Numbered from the stretch's first letter, positions 1-6,207 are shown. The stretch: DNA of 8,230 nucleotides from RGIG3528 sp045598045 (GCA_045598045.1 JAZLLG010000053.1:1-8230), one strand, 5' to 3'. Notes: generated by a model from the sequence alone, not told the origin. Translations and numbers: made by a program.

Positions 1-477
1 ATAGCAGAAATAGGGGCATCGGGCGTAGATTTTGATGCATGGTCAAAGAATGCTTTTGAACAGGGAAAGCAGTGGCTGAAATACAAAAAGACAACAATTA
101 GCCAGACGATTAAATCCGGGTTCAGTGGAAATGCGGCAGAGGGTGGTACAAATTCAGCTAAGGGACTAGTAGGACATGATTTTGAGAATTATCTAACAAA
201 AAATATTGGGGGAAATGGTTCGTTTAGTGTTGGTGGTCGTGATTTTGATGGTGGTATTGACAATCGCTGGTGGGAGGCTAAATCAGGTCAATATTGGGAT
301 ATGTTAGAGAATAATCCTAATAAGATAGCCAAGTTCAAGTCGGATATGGGAGATAGGTTGAGAATTGCAACTGAAAATAATGCATCGTATGAAATTATTT
401 CTAATACACCTATTCCAGATTCAATAAAAACATGGCTTACAAAAAAAGGAATTCCATTTACTGAAATTTTAGATTAG
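1..477 (+). CDS. C-terminal part of a polymorphic (probably Rhs-family) toxin, PD-(D/E)xK nuclease-like
   Basis: Frame 1 is open from the first base of the window to TAG at 475-477, giving 158 residues of a protein whose start lies upstream. Residues 1-50 look like a linker. Residues 55-105 carry the pattern of restriction-endonuclease-fold toxins: an acidic helix GHDFENYL (58-65), then GGRDFDGG (78-85), then WWEAKSG (90-96). The E-x-K of WWEAKSG with the preceding acidic residues (E62, D83 or D87) fits a PD-(D/E)xK metal-dependent active site, so DNA or RNA cleavage in a competitor cell is the inferred role. The Rhs assignment is inference: an Rhs core fragment lies just downstream and a small immunity-like gene follows at once. 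No Rhs core is visible in this partial frame. The stretch is AT-rich (21 G+C in bases 181-240), as is common for exchanged toxin tips. The exact toxin family is not recognised. Confidence 0.72.
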   Translation: MAEIGASGVDFDAWSKNAFEQGKQWLKYKKTTISQTIKSGFSGNAAEGGTNSAKGLVGHDFENYLTKNIGGNGSFSVGGRDFDGGIDNRWWEAKSGQYWDMLENNPNKIAKFKSDMGDRLRIATENNASYEIISNTPIPDSIKTWLTKKGIPFTEILD

Positions 478-487
478 GATATGACTT

Positions 488-934
488 ATGGCAAGAGAGG
501 CAATTATAGAATTAAATTGTATATGTGAACGAAGAGAGATTATGTTTTTAATAGACTTGTTGTGTAACGAAGGGTGGACTGTATATAATGAAAATGAAAA
601 TATAGAGTATTTACCTATTGGAGATGATGAGGATTTTTGCTGGCAAGAAGATAATATTTCATATGAAGAACTTAGGAATATAGTAGAAATGAAACAACAG
701 AGGAACGAATTTGTTGGTATCCATTTGTTCTATGGAGAAAGTTCTCATGGAATCTCTCTTTTGTTAAGAGACACACAAAAAGTGACCATTTCACTTGATA
801 TTAATCGAAAAACAATAGGAGTTGGAAGAGATTCATTGACTAATTTCGAATGGTATTTTTCTAAAATAATTATGATATTGAATAAGGAAGAATCACTTTT
901 GGTTTCTTATAAATTTGAAGATTATTTGGATTGA
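488..934 (+). CDS. Putative immunity protein for the upstream toxin
   Basis: A 148-residue protein starts at ATG 488, 10 bases after the toxin stop. An AGGA at 476-479 overlaps the toxin stop codon and is a usable, weak ribosome binding site, so translation is probably coupled to the toxin gene. The protein has no signal peptide or membrane segment and is acidic, with a cluster GDDEDFCWQED at 45-55. Other recognisable stretches are GIHLFYGESSHG (77-88), SLDINRKTIG (102-111) and FEWYFSKIIMIL (120-131). I do not recognise the family. The immunity call rests on position (directly behind a toxin domain), size, acidity and the same AT-rich composition (17 G+C in bases 541-600). It would act in the cytoplasm by binding the nuclease domain. 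An unrelated hypothetical gene is possible but less likely. Confidence 0.65.
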   Translation: MAREAIIELNCICERREIMFLIDLLCNEGWTVYNENENIEYLPIGDDEDFCWQEDNISYEELRNIVEMKQQRNEFVGIHLFYGESSHGISLLLRDTQKVTISLDINRKTIGVGRDSLTNFEWYFSKIIMILNKEESLLVSYKFEDYLD

Positions 935-935
935 T

Positions 936-974
936 GCATTAGGGACGGTTCTTTTGTCACAAGGAGTGTCACTT
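936..974 (+). repeat. Direct repeat copy 1 (GACGGTTCTTTTGTCACAA type)
   Basis: This ~39-base segment matches 1562-1600 in the same orientation at 34 of 39 positions, including an uninterrupted run of 19 bases (944-962 and 1570-1588). It begins one base after the stop codon of the immunity gene. From memory, GGGACGGTTCTTTTGTCAC-like sequences recur as dispersed intergenic repeats in Clostridia and relatives and resemble elements moved by IS200-like (Y1/RAYT) transposases. That link is an inference; no transposase gene is in the window. No strong hairpin is visible inside the copy. Confidence 0.8.
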
Positions 975-1033
975 TGTCTTGCGGCTAAGGTGTAAATAGT
1001 CTCTATCTTCAAAATCAAATATCCGCTCCCATG

Positions 1034-1064
1034 AAGGCTTTCCACAAAAACGGAAGGCCTTTTT
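1034..1064 (+). terminator. Intrinsic terminator behind the toxin/immunity genes
   Basis: A 10-base stem (1034-1043 AAGGCTTTCC with 1052-1061 GGAAGGCCTT, one G-U pair) closes an 8-base loop ACAAAAAC and runs into a T tract ending at 1064. The T run lies only on the + side, so it stops transcription coming from the toxin and immunity genes and separates them from the orphan fragment. Confidence 0.85.
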
Positions 1065-1079
1065 AGCTTGCCGGTATAG

Positions 1080-1604
1080 CCTACAGGAGTAGCATCACAC
1101 GGTGACGTGAAAGTCCTTGCGGACGTGAAAGCGAATGTGATAGAATCATACACGTATGATGCATTCGGAAACCTTTTCGAAAGGACATCCGTAGCAGGCA
1201 GCACAGCGCAATCGACGGATGCATTACCCCACTTCCTTAATGACATTCTCTATGCCGGCGAGCAGTATGACGAAGTAACGGAAACCTACTACCTGAGGGC
1301 AAGAAACTACAGCCCTGCGGAAGGAAGATTCCTGAACGAGGACAAGTACCATGGTGACGGAAGAAACCTTTACGTCTACGTCGGAAGTAATCCTCTGAAA
1401 TACACCGATCCCAGCGGGTACTGTAAAAAAAGCAGCGATAAAATATCCGAAGGTTTTTGGGACAGCATGAAAGGCTTTTTCATGACTGTGGCAGGCGGAT
1501 CAATCACAACCGCAGCAATAGGTATTGCTATAGCCGCAACGGGACCGTTGGGAATTACGACGCATCAGAGACGGTTCTTTTGTCACAATGCGTGTCTCTT
1601 GTAG
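1080..1604 (+). pseudogene. Orphan Rhs core fragment with truncated C-terminus
   Basis: Frame 3 is open from 1080 (after TAG 1077-1079) to TAG 1602-1604. The translation shows typical Rhs/YD-repeat core sequence. SHGDVKVLAD lies at 1095-1124 and YTYDAFGNL at 1149-1175. YYLRARNYSPAEGRF covers about 1287-1331, RNLYVYVGSNP about 1362-1394, and the terminal DPSGY about 1407-1421. A hydrophobic segment rich in A, I, G and T follows, and the frame then runs into the second repeat copy, which supplies the last ~14 codons and the stop. The fragment holds only the last ~110 core residues. Its best start codon would be GTG 1107, but AGGAG at 1085-1089 is 17 bases away, so efficient translation is doubtful. 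It is best read as a displaced Rhs tip remnant, a possible donor for tip exchange by recombination with an intact core. No toxin domain or immunity gene remains. G+C (31 in bases 1261-1320) matches the housekeeping genes, not the adjacent toxin. Confidence 0.85.
1562..1600 (+). repeat. Direct repeat copy 2 (GACGGTTCTTTTGTCACAA type)
   Basis: Second copy of the repeat at 936-974, same orientation, differing at 5 of 39 positions. It lies inside the frame of the orphan Rhs fragment and encodes its last residues (HQRRFFCHNACLL), so the original C-terminus was interrupted or deleted at this point. The two copies bracket a ~590-base unit holding the terminator and the orphan core. Confidence 0.8.
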
Positions 1605-1740
1605 TGGTCAAGCATTTTTGTAACACCACCGCTTAATTACCCCACCCTTTTATTATGGCAATTTATAGTCATCATATTTATGAAATCCCCTTGTTTAAGA
1701 CTGTTGTAAGAGTTAGATATATCTCCTTATGAAATAGTAC
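1605..1740. other. Non-coding stretch, no feature recognised
   Basis: AT-rich DNA between the orphan Rhs fragment and the thrS promoter. No open frame of useful length and no strong hairpin is visible. A 10-base palindrome AGATATATCT is present near 1715, which is unremarkable in such AT-rich sequence. Confidence 0.5.
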
Positions 1741-1769
1741 TTGAAAAACCGGCTCTGATGTGCTAACAT
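1741..1769 (+). promoter_or_regulatory. Sigma-A type promoter of the thrS T-box transcript
   Basis: TTGAAA (1741-1746) and TAACAT (1764-1769) are separated by 17 bases, and TG at 1761-1762 makes an extended -10 (TGCTAACAT). Transcription would start near 1776, a few bases before the first T-box element, which is where a leader promoter should be. Confidence 0.75.
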
Positions 1770-1781
1770 ACGTGAAAGTTA

Positions 1782-1996
1782 AAAGCGTTGACGGAAAGAG
1801 TAATGCATCAAGGCGTCAAAGAGAGGGCAGGATGGTGAGAGCTGCCCATGGCCGGATTCACGAAAACCACTCCCGAGCTGCACGTGATGAACGTCGCCGT
1901 TAGCCTCGTTACGGCCTAATGAGTTAAACACAAGGTGGAACCGTGCATAATGCACCCTTGGGATACGGAAGCATCCTAAGGGTGCTTACTTTATTT
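1782..1996 (+). promoter_or_regulatory. T-box riboswitch, threonine-specific, upstream of thrS
   Basis: Conserved T-box parts occur in order. GACGGAAAGAGTA (1790-1802) opens Stem I. An apical hairpin GGGCAG/CTGCCC (1825-1830 with 1842-1847) carries GGTG in its loop. The specifier follows in GAAAACCACTCCCGAGCTG, with codon ACC (Thr) at 1866-1868. A Stem III-like hairpin lies at 1896-1915, and the T-box core AAGGTGGAACCGTG at 1932-1945. The antiterminator reads CAAGG, a bulge TGGAACC, then GTGCA-TAA-TGCAC and CCTTG (1931-1960). Its 3' half, 1952-1960, is also the start of the terminator, so the two folds exclude each other. In this family uncharged tRNA-Thr pairs with the specifier and with the TGGN bulge, stabilises the antiterminator and lets thrS be transcribed. 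TGGA implies a U73 discriminator in the tRNA. Confidence 0.95.
1952..1996 (+). terminator. T-box attenuator terminator
   Basis: GCACCCTTGGGAT (1952-1964) pairs with ATCCTAAGGGTGC (1973-1985) over 13 bases with one G-U pair, loop ACGGAAGC, followed by TTACTTTATTT. It forms when the antiterminator does not, stopping transcription before thrS when tRNA-Thr is charged. Confidence 0.9.
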
Positions 1997-2044
1997 ATCA
2001 CACATTTTCACATGAGTTGAAAAGTGTAGAAAACGGAGGGAATC

Positions 2045-3808
2045 ATGGTTAATTTCAAAGAAAACGAAGCACTTAATACACTTAACCATTCCTGCGCTCA
2101 TGTTATGGCACAGGCCGTTAAGCGTCTTTATCCCCAGGCAAAGTTCTGGGTAGGACCTGTTGTAGCAGAAGGTTTCTACTACGATATGGACCTCGGCGAT
2201 GAAGTACTTACAGACGAAGACATTGAGAAAATCGAAAAGGAAATGAAGAAGTGCTGTAAGGAAGGTAAGTACATTGTTCGTAAAGAGATTTCCAAGGCTG
2301 ATGCGCTCGAAATGTTCAAGAACGATGAATACAAGCTTGACCTCATTCAGGACCTTGAAGACGGCATGATTACAATTTACGAGCAGGGCGAGTATACAGA
2401 CCTCTGCCGCGGACCTCACGTTGAAAATACAAAGCTTTGCAAAAACTTCAAGCTTGTTAAGCATTCCGGAGCATACTGGAAGGGTGATGCAGAGAATAAG
2501 GTCCTTCAGCGTGTATACGGTGTCTGCTTCCCTACACCGGAAGAACTTGATGCCTATCTTGCAGAGCTTGAAGAAGCAAAGGCAAGAGATCATCGTAAGA
2601 TTGGTAAGGAAATGCAGCTTTTCATGGTTGATGACCTCATCGGACGTGGCCTTCCCATGTTCCTTCCCAAAGGATATACAATCTGGCGCGAACTTGAAAA
2701 CTACATCCGCGATAAGGAACTTGCTCTCGGATACCGTCACGTTCTTACTCCTTGTGTAGGTACCGTTGATCTTTATAAGACATCCGGTCACTGGGATCAC
2801 TACAAAGAGAACATGTTCCCCGCAATGGAAGTTGAAGGCGAAACATTCGTTCTTCGTCCCATGAACTGCCCTCATCACATGATGATCTATGCAAACAGAC
2901 CTCATTCATACAAAGAACTTCCCATCCGTATCGGTGAGATTGCCCATGATTTCCGTTTCGAGGCTTCCGGTACACTTAAGGGCATCGAGCGTGGACGTCA
3001 TTTCTGCCAGAACGATGCACACCTTTTTGTTACACCCGAACAGATTAAGGATGAGGTTGCAGGTGTTGTTGCTCTCATCAAGGATGTATATAAGGATTTT
3101 AATATCACAGACTATCGTTGCTGCTTGTCACTTCGTGACCCGAAAGACACAAAGAAGTATCATCAGGACGATGAAATGTGGAATACAGCTGAGAATGCTC
3201 TTCGTGAGGTTCTTAACGAGCTTAATATCGAATACACCGAGGAAATCGGCGAAGCTGCTTTCTACGGACCGAAGCTTGACATTAACGTTAAGCCTGCCGT
3301 AGGTAATGAGTATACACTTTCCACATGTCAGCTTGACTTCTGCCTTCCCATGAAGTTTAACCTTACATACATTGATGCAGACGGCACAAAGAAGACACCG
3401 GTTGTTCTTCACCGCGCAATTCTCGGATCTCTTGACCGTTTCATGGCATACATCCTTGAGGAGACAAAGGGTAACCTTCCTCTTTGGCTTGCACCTGTAC
3501 AGGTTAAGGTTCTTCCTGTTAAGAATGACGATCCCGAGCTTTCAGCTTATGCAGAGGAAGTTAACGATGCACTTTATGCCGCAGGCGTACGTGTTGAGTA
3601 TGACGATCGTTCCGAGAAACTTGGCTACAAGATGCGTGAAGCGCAGATGCAGAAGATTCCTTACATCCTTGTCCTCGGAAACAACGAGAAGGATGCAAAG
3701 ACTGTTACATTCAGACTTCACGGCCAGCAGGAATCCGTAACTGTTGCGCTTGATGAATTCGTGAAGAAAGTTGCCGAAGACATCAAGACAAAAAAGTATG
3801 ACCTGTAA
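2045..3808 (+). CDS. thrS: Threonyl-tRNA synthetase lacking the TGS domain
   Basis: A 587-residue class II synthetase that charges tRNA-Thr with threonine in the cytoplasm. ATG 2045 follows GGAGGG at 2035-2040. The editing domain comes first: HSCAH (15-19), CRGPH (121-125) and SGAYWKGD (141-148) supply the residues that clear Ser-tRNA-Thr. The linker DHRKIGKEMQLF (182-193) leads into the catalytic domain. There the zinc ligands are C275 in MNCPHH, H326 in QNDAH and H456 in VVLHRAILGSLDRF, which is also class II motif 3. Motif 2 starts near FRFEASGT (303-310). The anticodon-binding domain spans roughly 480-587. Common bacterial ThrRS is about 640 residues with an N-terminal TGS domain of ~60 residues. 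That domain is absent here, and the leader upstream leaves no room for it. Such forms are known in Clostridia. Expression is set by the T-box leader. No terminator is visible between thrS and the secG promoter. Confidence 0.97.
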   Translation: MVNFKENEALNTLNHSCAHVMAQAVKRLYPQAKFWVGPVVAEGFYYDMDLGDEVLTDEDIEKIEKEMKKCCKEGKYIVRKEISKADALEMFKNDEYKLDLIQDLEDGMITIYEQGEYTDLCRGPHVENTKLCKNFKLVKHSGAYWKGDAENKVLQRVYGVCFPTPEELDAYLAELEEAKARDHRKIGKEMQLFMVDDLIGRGLPMFLPKGYTIWRELENYIRDKELALGYRHVLTPCVGTVDLYKTSGHWDHYKENMFPAMEVEGETFVLRPMNCPHHMMIYANRPHSYKELPIRIGEIAHDFRFEASGTLKGIERGRHFCQNDAHLFVTPEQIKDEVAGVVALIKDVYKDFNITDYRCCLSLRDPKDTKKYHQDDEMWNTAENALREVLNELNIEYTEEIGEAAFYGPKLDINVKPAVGNEYTLSTCQLDFCLPMKFNLTYIDADGTKKTPVVLHRAILGSLDRFMAYILEETKGNLPLWLAPVQVKVLPVKNDDPELSAYAEEVNDALYAAGVRVEYDDRSEKLGYKMREAQMQKIPYILVLGNNEKDAKTVTFRLHGQQESVTVALDEFVKKVAEDIKTKKYDL

Positions 3809-3818
3809 AAAATAATTG

Positions 3819-3847
3819 TTTACAAAATGAGATTTATTCTGTATAAT
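3819..3847 (+). promoter_or_regulatory. Sigma-A type promoter of secG
   Basis: TTTACA (3819-3824) and a perfect TATAAT (3842-3847) with a 17-base spacer. The start would be near 3854, giving a leader of about 54 bases. The -35 begins only 11 bases after the thrS stop codon. Confidence 0.85.
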
Positions 3848-3862
3848 GTCTCTTGTTGCAGT

Positions 3863-3889
3863 GCGAGATATTCGCATAAATACTCTCGC
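3863..3889 (+). other. Hairpin in the secG leader
   Basis: GCGAGATATT (3863-3872) pairs with AATA (3879-3882) and TCTCGC (3884-3889), with a bulged C at 3883 and loop CGCATA. The stem ends 4 bases before the GGAGG of secG. A shorter alternative hairpin TGCGA-GATAT-TCGCA (3862-3876) uses part of the same sequence. It is not followed by a T tract, so it is not a terminator. Confidence 0.5.
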
Positions 3890-3907
3890 GTTTGGAGGTG
3901 TAATTAA

Positions 3908-4147
3908 ATGGTTGCTTTAAGAGTGGCAGTTACAATACTTTATGTTCTTATATGCCTTGCCTTAATCGTTGTCGTATTGTTCCAGGAAAGCAAGACTCAG
4001 GGTCTTTCAGGTTCCATCAACGGAATGGCAGAAACATATTGGGGAAAAAACAAGGGCCGTTCAATGGAAGGTACTCTTAAGAAAGTCACAAGACTTCTTG
4101 CAGTTCTCTTCGTATTGATTTCCATTGTTCTTAACCTCAACTGGTAA
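3908..4147 (+). CDS. secG: Preprotein translocase subunit SecG
   Basis: A 79-residue membrane protein, the usual size for Gram-positive SecG, an accessory subunit of the SecYEG channel that aids protein export. Two hydrophobic segments lie at about 4-25 and 61-77. Between them is the conserved cytoplasmic loop: QESKTQGLSGSI (26-37), then TYWGKNKGRSMEGTLKKVT (43-61). GGAGG at 3894-3898, 9 bases before ATG 3908, fixes the start. It has its own promoter and leader and is followed 10 bases later by a terminator. Placement ahead of rnr and smpB is the common Firmicute order. Confidence 0.95.
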   Translation: MVALRVAVTILYVLICLALIVVVLFQESKTQGLSGSINGMAETYWGKNKGRSMEGTLKKVTRLLAVLFVLISIVLNLNW

Positions 4148-4157
4148 TGATTCAATT

Positions 4158-4190
4158 AAGGCACATTGAAAGATGTGCCTTTTTTCTTTT
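4158..4190 (+). terminator. Intrinsic terminator between secG and rnr
   Basis: AAGGCACAT (4158-4166) pairs perfectly with ATGTGCCTT (4173-4181) over a loop TGAAAG, then a tract of six T, one C and five T. It ends only a few bases before the rnr ATG at 4196, so rnr depends on read-through or on a promoter I cannot see. Confidence 0.9.
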
Positions 4191-4195
4191 TAGGT

Positions 4196-6196
4196 ATGGA
4201 AAACGAAAATACAAAAAATAATATTGAGCGATTTGTCGAATGTATCTTCCGAGCTACGATGAAAGGGTTCGGTTTTGCTGCGGTCATTCCGGAAGAAGAG
4301 GATGAAGTTGCAAAGCCCGAAGAAATATTTATCCCCGCAGCCGGCAAAAAAGATGCCTTTGACGGAGATAAGGTTCTTGTTAAAGTTAATAAACTTGCTT
4401 TTGCCGGTAATAAGGCAGAAGGAGAGGTTGTACGCATCCTTGAAAGAGGACTTACACATTTCATCGGAACCTTTAAGAAAAGCAAAAACAGCGGATTCGT
4501 TATACCCGACGACAAGCGCATCGAAGCTGATTTCTTTATTCAAAGAGAACACACAAAAGGCGCAAAGGATGGTCAGAAGGTTTATTGCAAAATAACCGAG
4601 TACGGTGGAAAAAAGAGACGCCCGGAAGGACGTGTTGTTGAGATACTCGGAGATGCAAACGACCCTAAAACCGATTATAAATCCGTTATCCGCGAATATA
4701 ATATCTTCCCTGAATTTTCTATGGAAGTTGCAGAAGAGGCCGACTCCATTCCTGATTTTGTTACGGAAGAGGAAAAACGGGGCAGGTCAGACTACAGAAA
4801 CCTTCTCACAGTAACAATAGACGGAAAAGACGCAAAGGATTTGGATGATGCCATATCCATTAATCGCATGGATAAAGGCTACAAGCTTTACGTACATATT
4901 GCTGATGTGTCTCATTACGTTACGGAAGGCTCGGCTCTTGACGAGAGTGCTTTAAAGCGCGGAACAAGTGTTTATCTTATTAACAAAGTTGTTCCGATGC
5001 TTCCGAAGAAGCTTTCAAACGGAATATGCTCTTTAAATGCGGGTCAGGACAGACTCGCTCTTTCCTGTATTATGGACATTGATGAAAATGGTAAGATTTA
5101 CGGGTACAGCATTGAAGAGACACTGATTAATGTCACCAGACGAATGAACTATGACGAGGTCTCTGAAATCGTGGCGGCTCCGGATGCTTACAGGGCAGAC
5201 TACGGGGAACTCGTGGACATGTTCCTTCTTATGACGGAGCTTTCAACGAAGCTCAGAGACAACAGAAGTGCGCGCGGAGCGCTGGATTTCGAATTTTCGG
5301 AGTGCAAAGTGCTGCTTGATGACAACGACAAGCCTTATGATATTGTTCCGGAGGAAAGGAATGTTGCTTCGAAAATCATCGAGGACTTTATGCTTGCCGC
5401 AAATGAAACAGTGGCTGAAAGCTACTACTGGCAGGAGCTTCCGTTCCTTTTCAGAACTCATGAAGTACCGGACGAGGAGAAGATTACAAAGCTTTCCCTT
5501 TTTGCAAAGAACTTCGGATATACAATAAAGGGTCAGAAGGACAATATTCACCCGAAGGAAATTCAAAAGCTTCTTAACGCGATAAAAGGAACAAAGGAAG
5601 AGCCCGTCATTTCAAGGCTTGCTCTTCGTTCCATGAGACAGGCGAGATACACGACGGAGTGCGACGGACACTTTGGCCTATCGGCAAAGTACTATTGTCA
5701 TTTCACAAGCCCCATCAGAAGATATCCCGACCTTCAGATTCATCGTATCATCAAGGAAAATATACACGGCAATCTTGATGAAAACAGAAAAAATCATTAT
5801 AATGAAATCCTCGAGGACGTTGCGAGAGAAACAAGCAAATGTGAGCGGAATGCCGAAAGCTGCGAAAGAGATCTTGTCAAGTTCAAGCATGTCGAGTATA
5901 TGCAGGAGCGAATCGGTGAAGCTTTTGAAGGCGTTATTTCGGGGCTTTCGGGAAGAGGCATTTTTATTGAACTTCCGAACACGGTTGAAGGTGTCGTTCC
6001 GATGTCGGGCTTAACGGATGATTATTATGTTTTTGACTCTGACAGATACTTGATTGAGGGTGAAAAAAAGCATAAAACATATGTGCTTGGTCAGAAAGTC
6101 TACGTGCTTGTTCTGGACACCGACAAATCGGACAAATCAATTGAGTTCTCCATAATCGGAGAAAAGAAATACAAGTCACTGACGGAAGGTGACTGA
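4196..6196 (+). CDS. rnr: Ribonuclease R (RNB-family 3'-5' exoribonuclease), no N-terminal HTH domain
   Basis: A 666-residue processive 3'-5' exonuclease that degrades structured RNA and, in the trans-translation pathway, non-stop mRNA. OB/cold-shock domains cover about 20-150 (GFGFAAVIP 24-32; FDGDKV 55-60). The RNB domain follows with the catalytic cluster IDGKDAKDLDDAI (208-220). D209, D215, D217 and D218 match the metal-binding aspartates of the family. HIADVSHYV (234-242) and FTSPIRRYPDLQIHR (503-517) are further RNB motifs. An S1 domain starts near 573 (GEAFEGVISGLSGRGIFIEL). The usual N-terminal helix-turn-helix region and the long basic tail are missing, so it is shorter than B. subtilis RNase R (about 780). 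ATG 4196 was chosen for its codon and for lying outside the terminator, but its AGG is only one base away. TTG 4166, in the terminator loop and preceded by AAGG, would add 10 residues. An in-frame TAA at 4157-4159 forbids anything longer. Confidence 0.93.
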   Translation: MENENTKNNIERFVECIFRATMKGFGFAAVIPEEEDEVAKPEEIFIPAAGKKDAFDGDKVLVKVNKLAFAGNKAEGEVVRILERGLTHFIGTFKKSKNSGFVIPDDKRIEADFFIQREHTKGAKDGQKVYCKITEYGGKKRRPEGRVVEILGDANDPKTDYKSVIREYNIFPEFSMEVAEEADSIPDFVTEEEKRGRSDYRNLLTVTIDGKDAKDLDDAISINRMDKGYKLYVHIADVSHYVTEGSALDESALKRGTSVYLINKVVPMLPKKLSNGICSLNAGQDRLALSCIMDIDENGKIYGYSIEETLINVTRRMNYDEVSEIVAAPDAYRADYGELVDMFLLMTELSTKLRDNRSARGALDFEFSECKVLLDDNDKPYDIVPEERNVASKIIEDFMLAANETVAESYYWQELPFLFRTHEVPDEEKITKLSLFAKNFGYTIKGQKDNIHPKEIQKLLNAIKGTKEEPVISRLALRSMRQARYTTECDGHFGLSAKYYCHFTSPIRRYPDLQIHRIIKENIHGNLDENRKNHYNEILEDVARETSKCERNAESCERDLVKFKHVEYMQERIGEAFEGVISGLSGRGIFIELPNTVEGVVPMSGLTDDYYVFDSDRYLIEGEKKHKTYVLGQKVYVLVLDTDKSDKSIEFSIIGEKKYKSLTEGD

Positions 6197-6207
6197 AAGG
6201 ACCGGAA

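Noticed and set aside
893..1246. 117-codon frame on the - strand over the repeat and terminator
   Set aside because: It crosses the end of the immunity gene, a repeat, a terminator and the Rhs fragment, and has no recognisable motif.
936..1600. The two repeats as terminal inverted repeats of a transposon
   Set aside because: They are in direct, not inverted, orientation, no transposase frame lies between them, and no target-site duplication separate from the repeat itself is visible.
1991..2905. Long open frame of 304 codons on the - strand
   Set aside because: It lies fully antisense to the thrS leader and gene. Its cysteine/phenylalanine-rich translation matches no family I know, and it is explained by codon bias of the real gene.
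4166..4198. TTG 4166 as the rnr start codon
   Set aside because: It has AAGG four bases upstream, but it lies in the loop of a strong terminator, would encode MKDVPFFFLG from the hairpin and T tract, and uses a rare start codon. ATG 4196 is preferred, though not proven.
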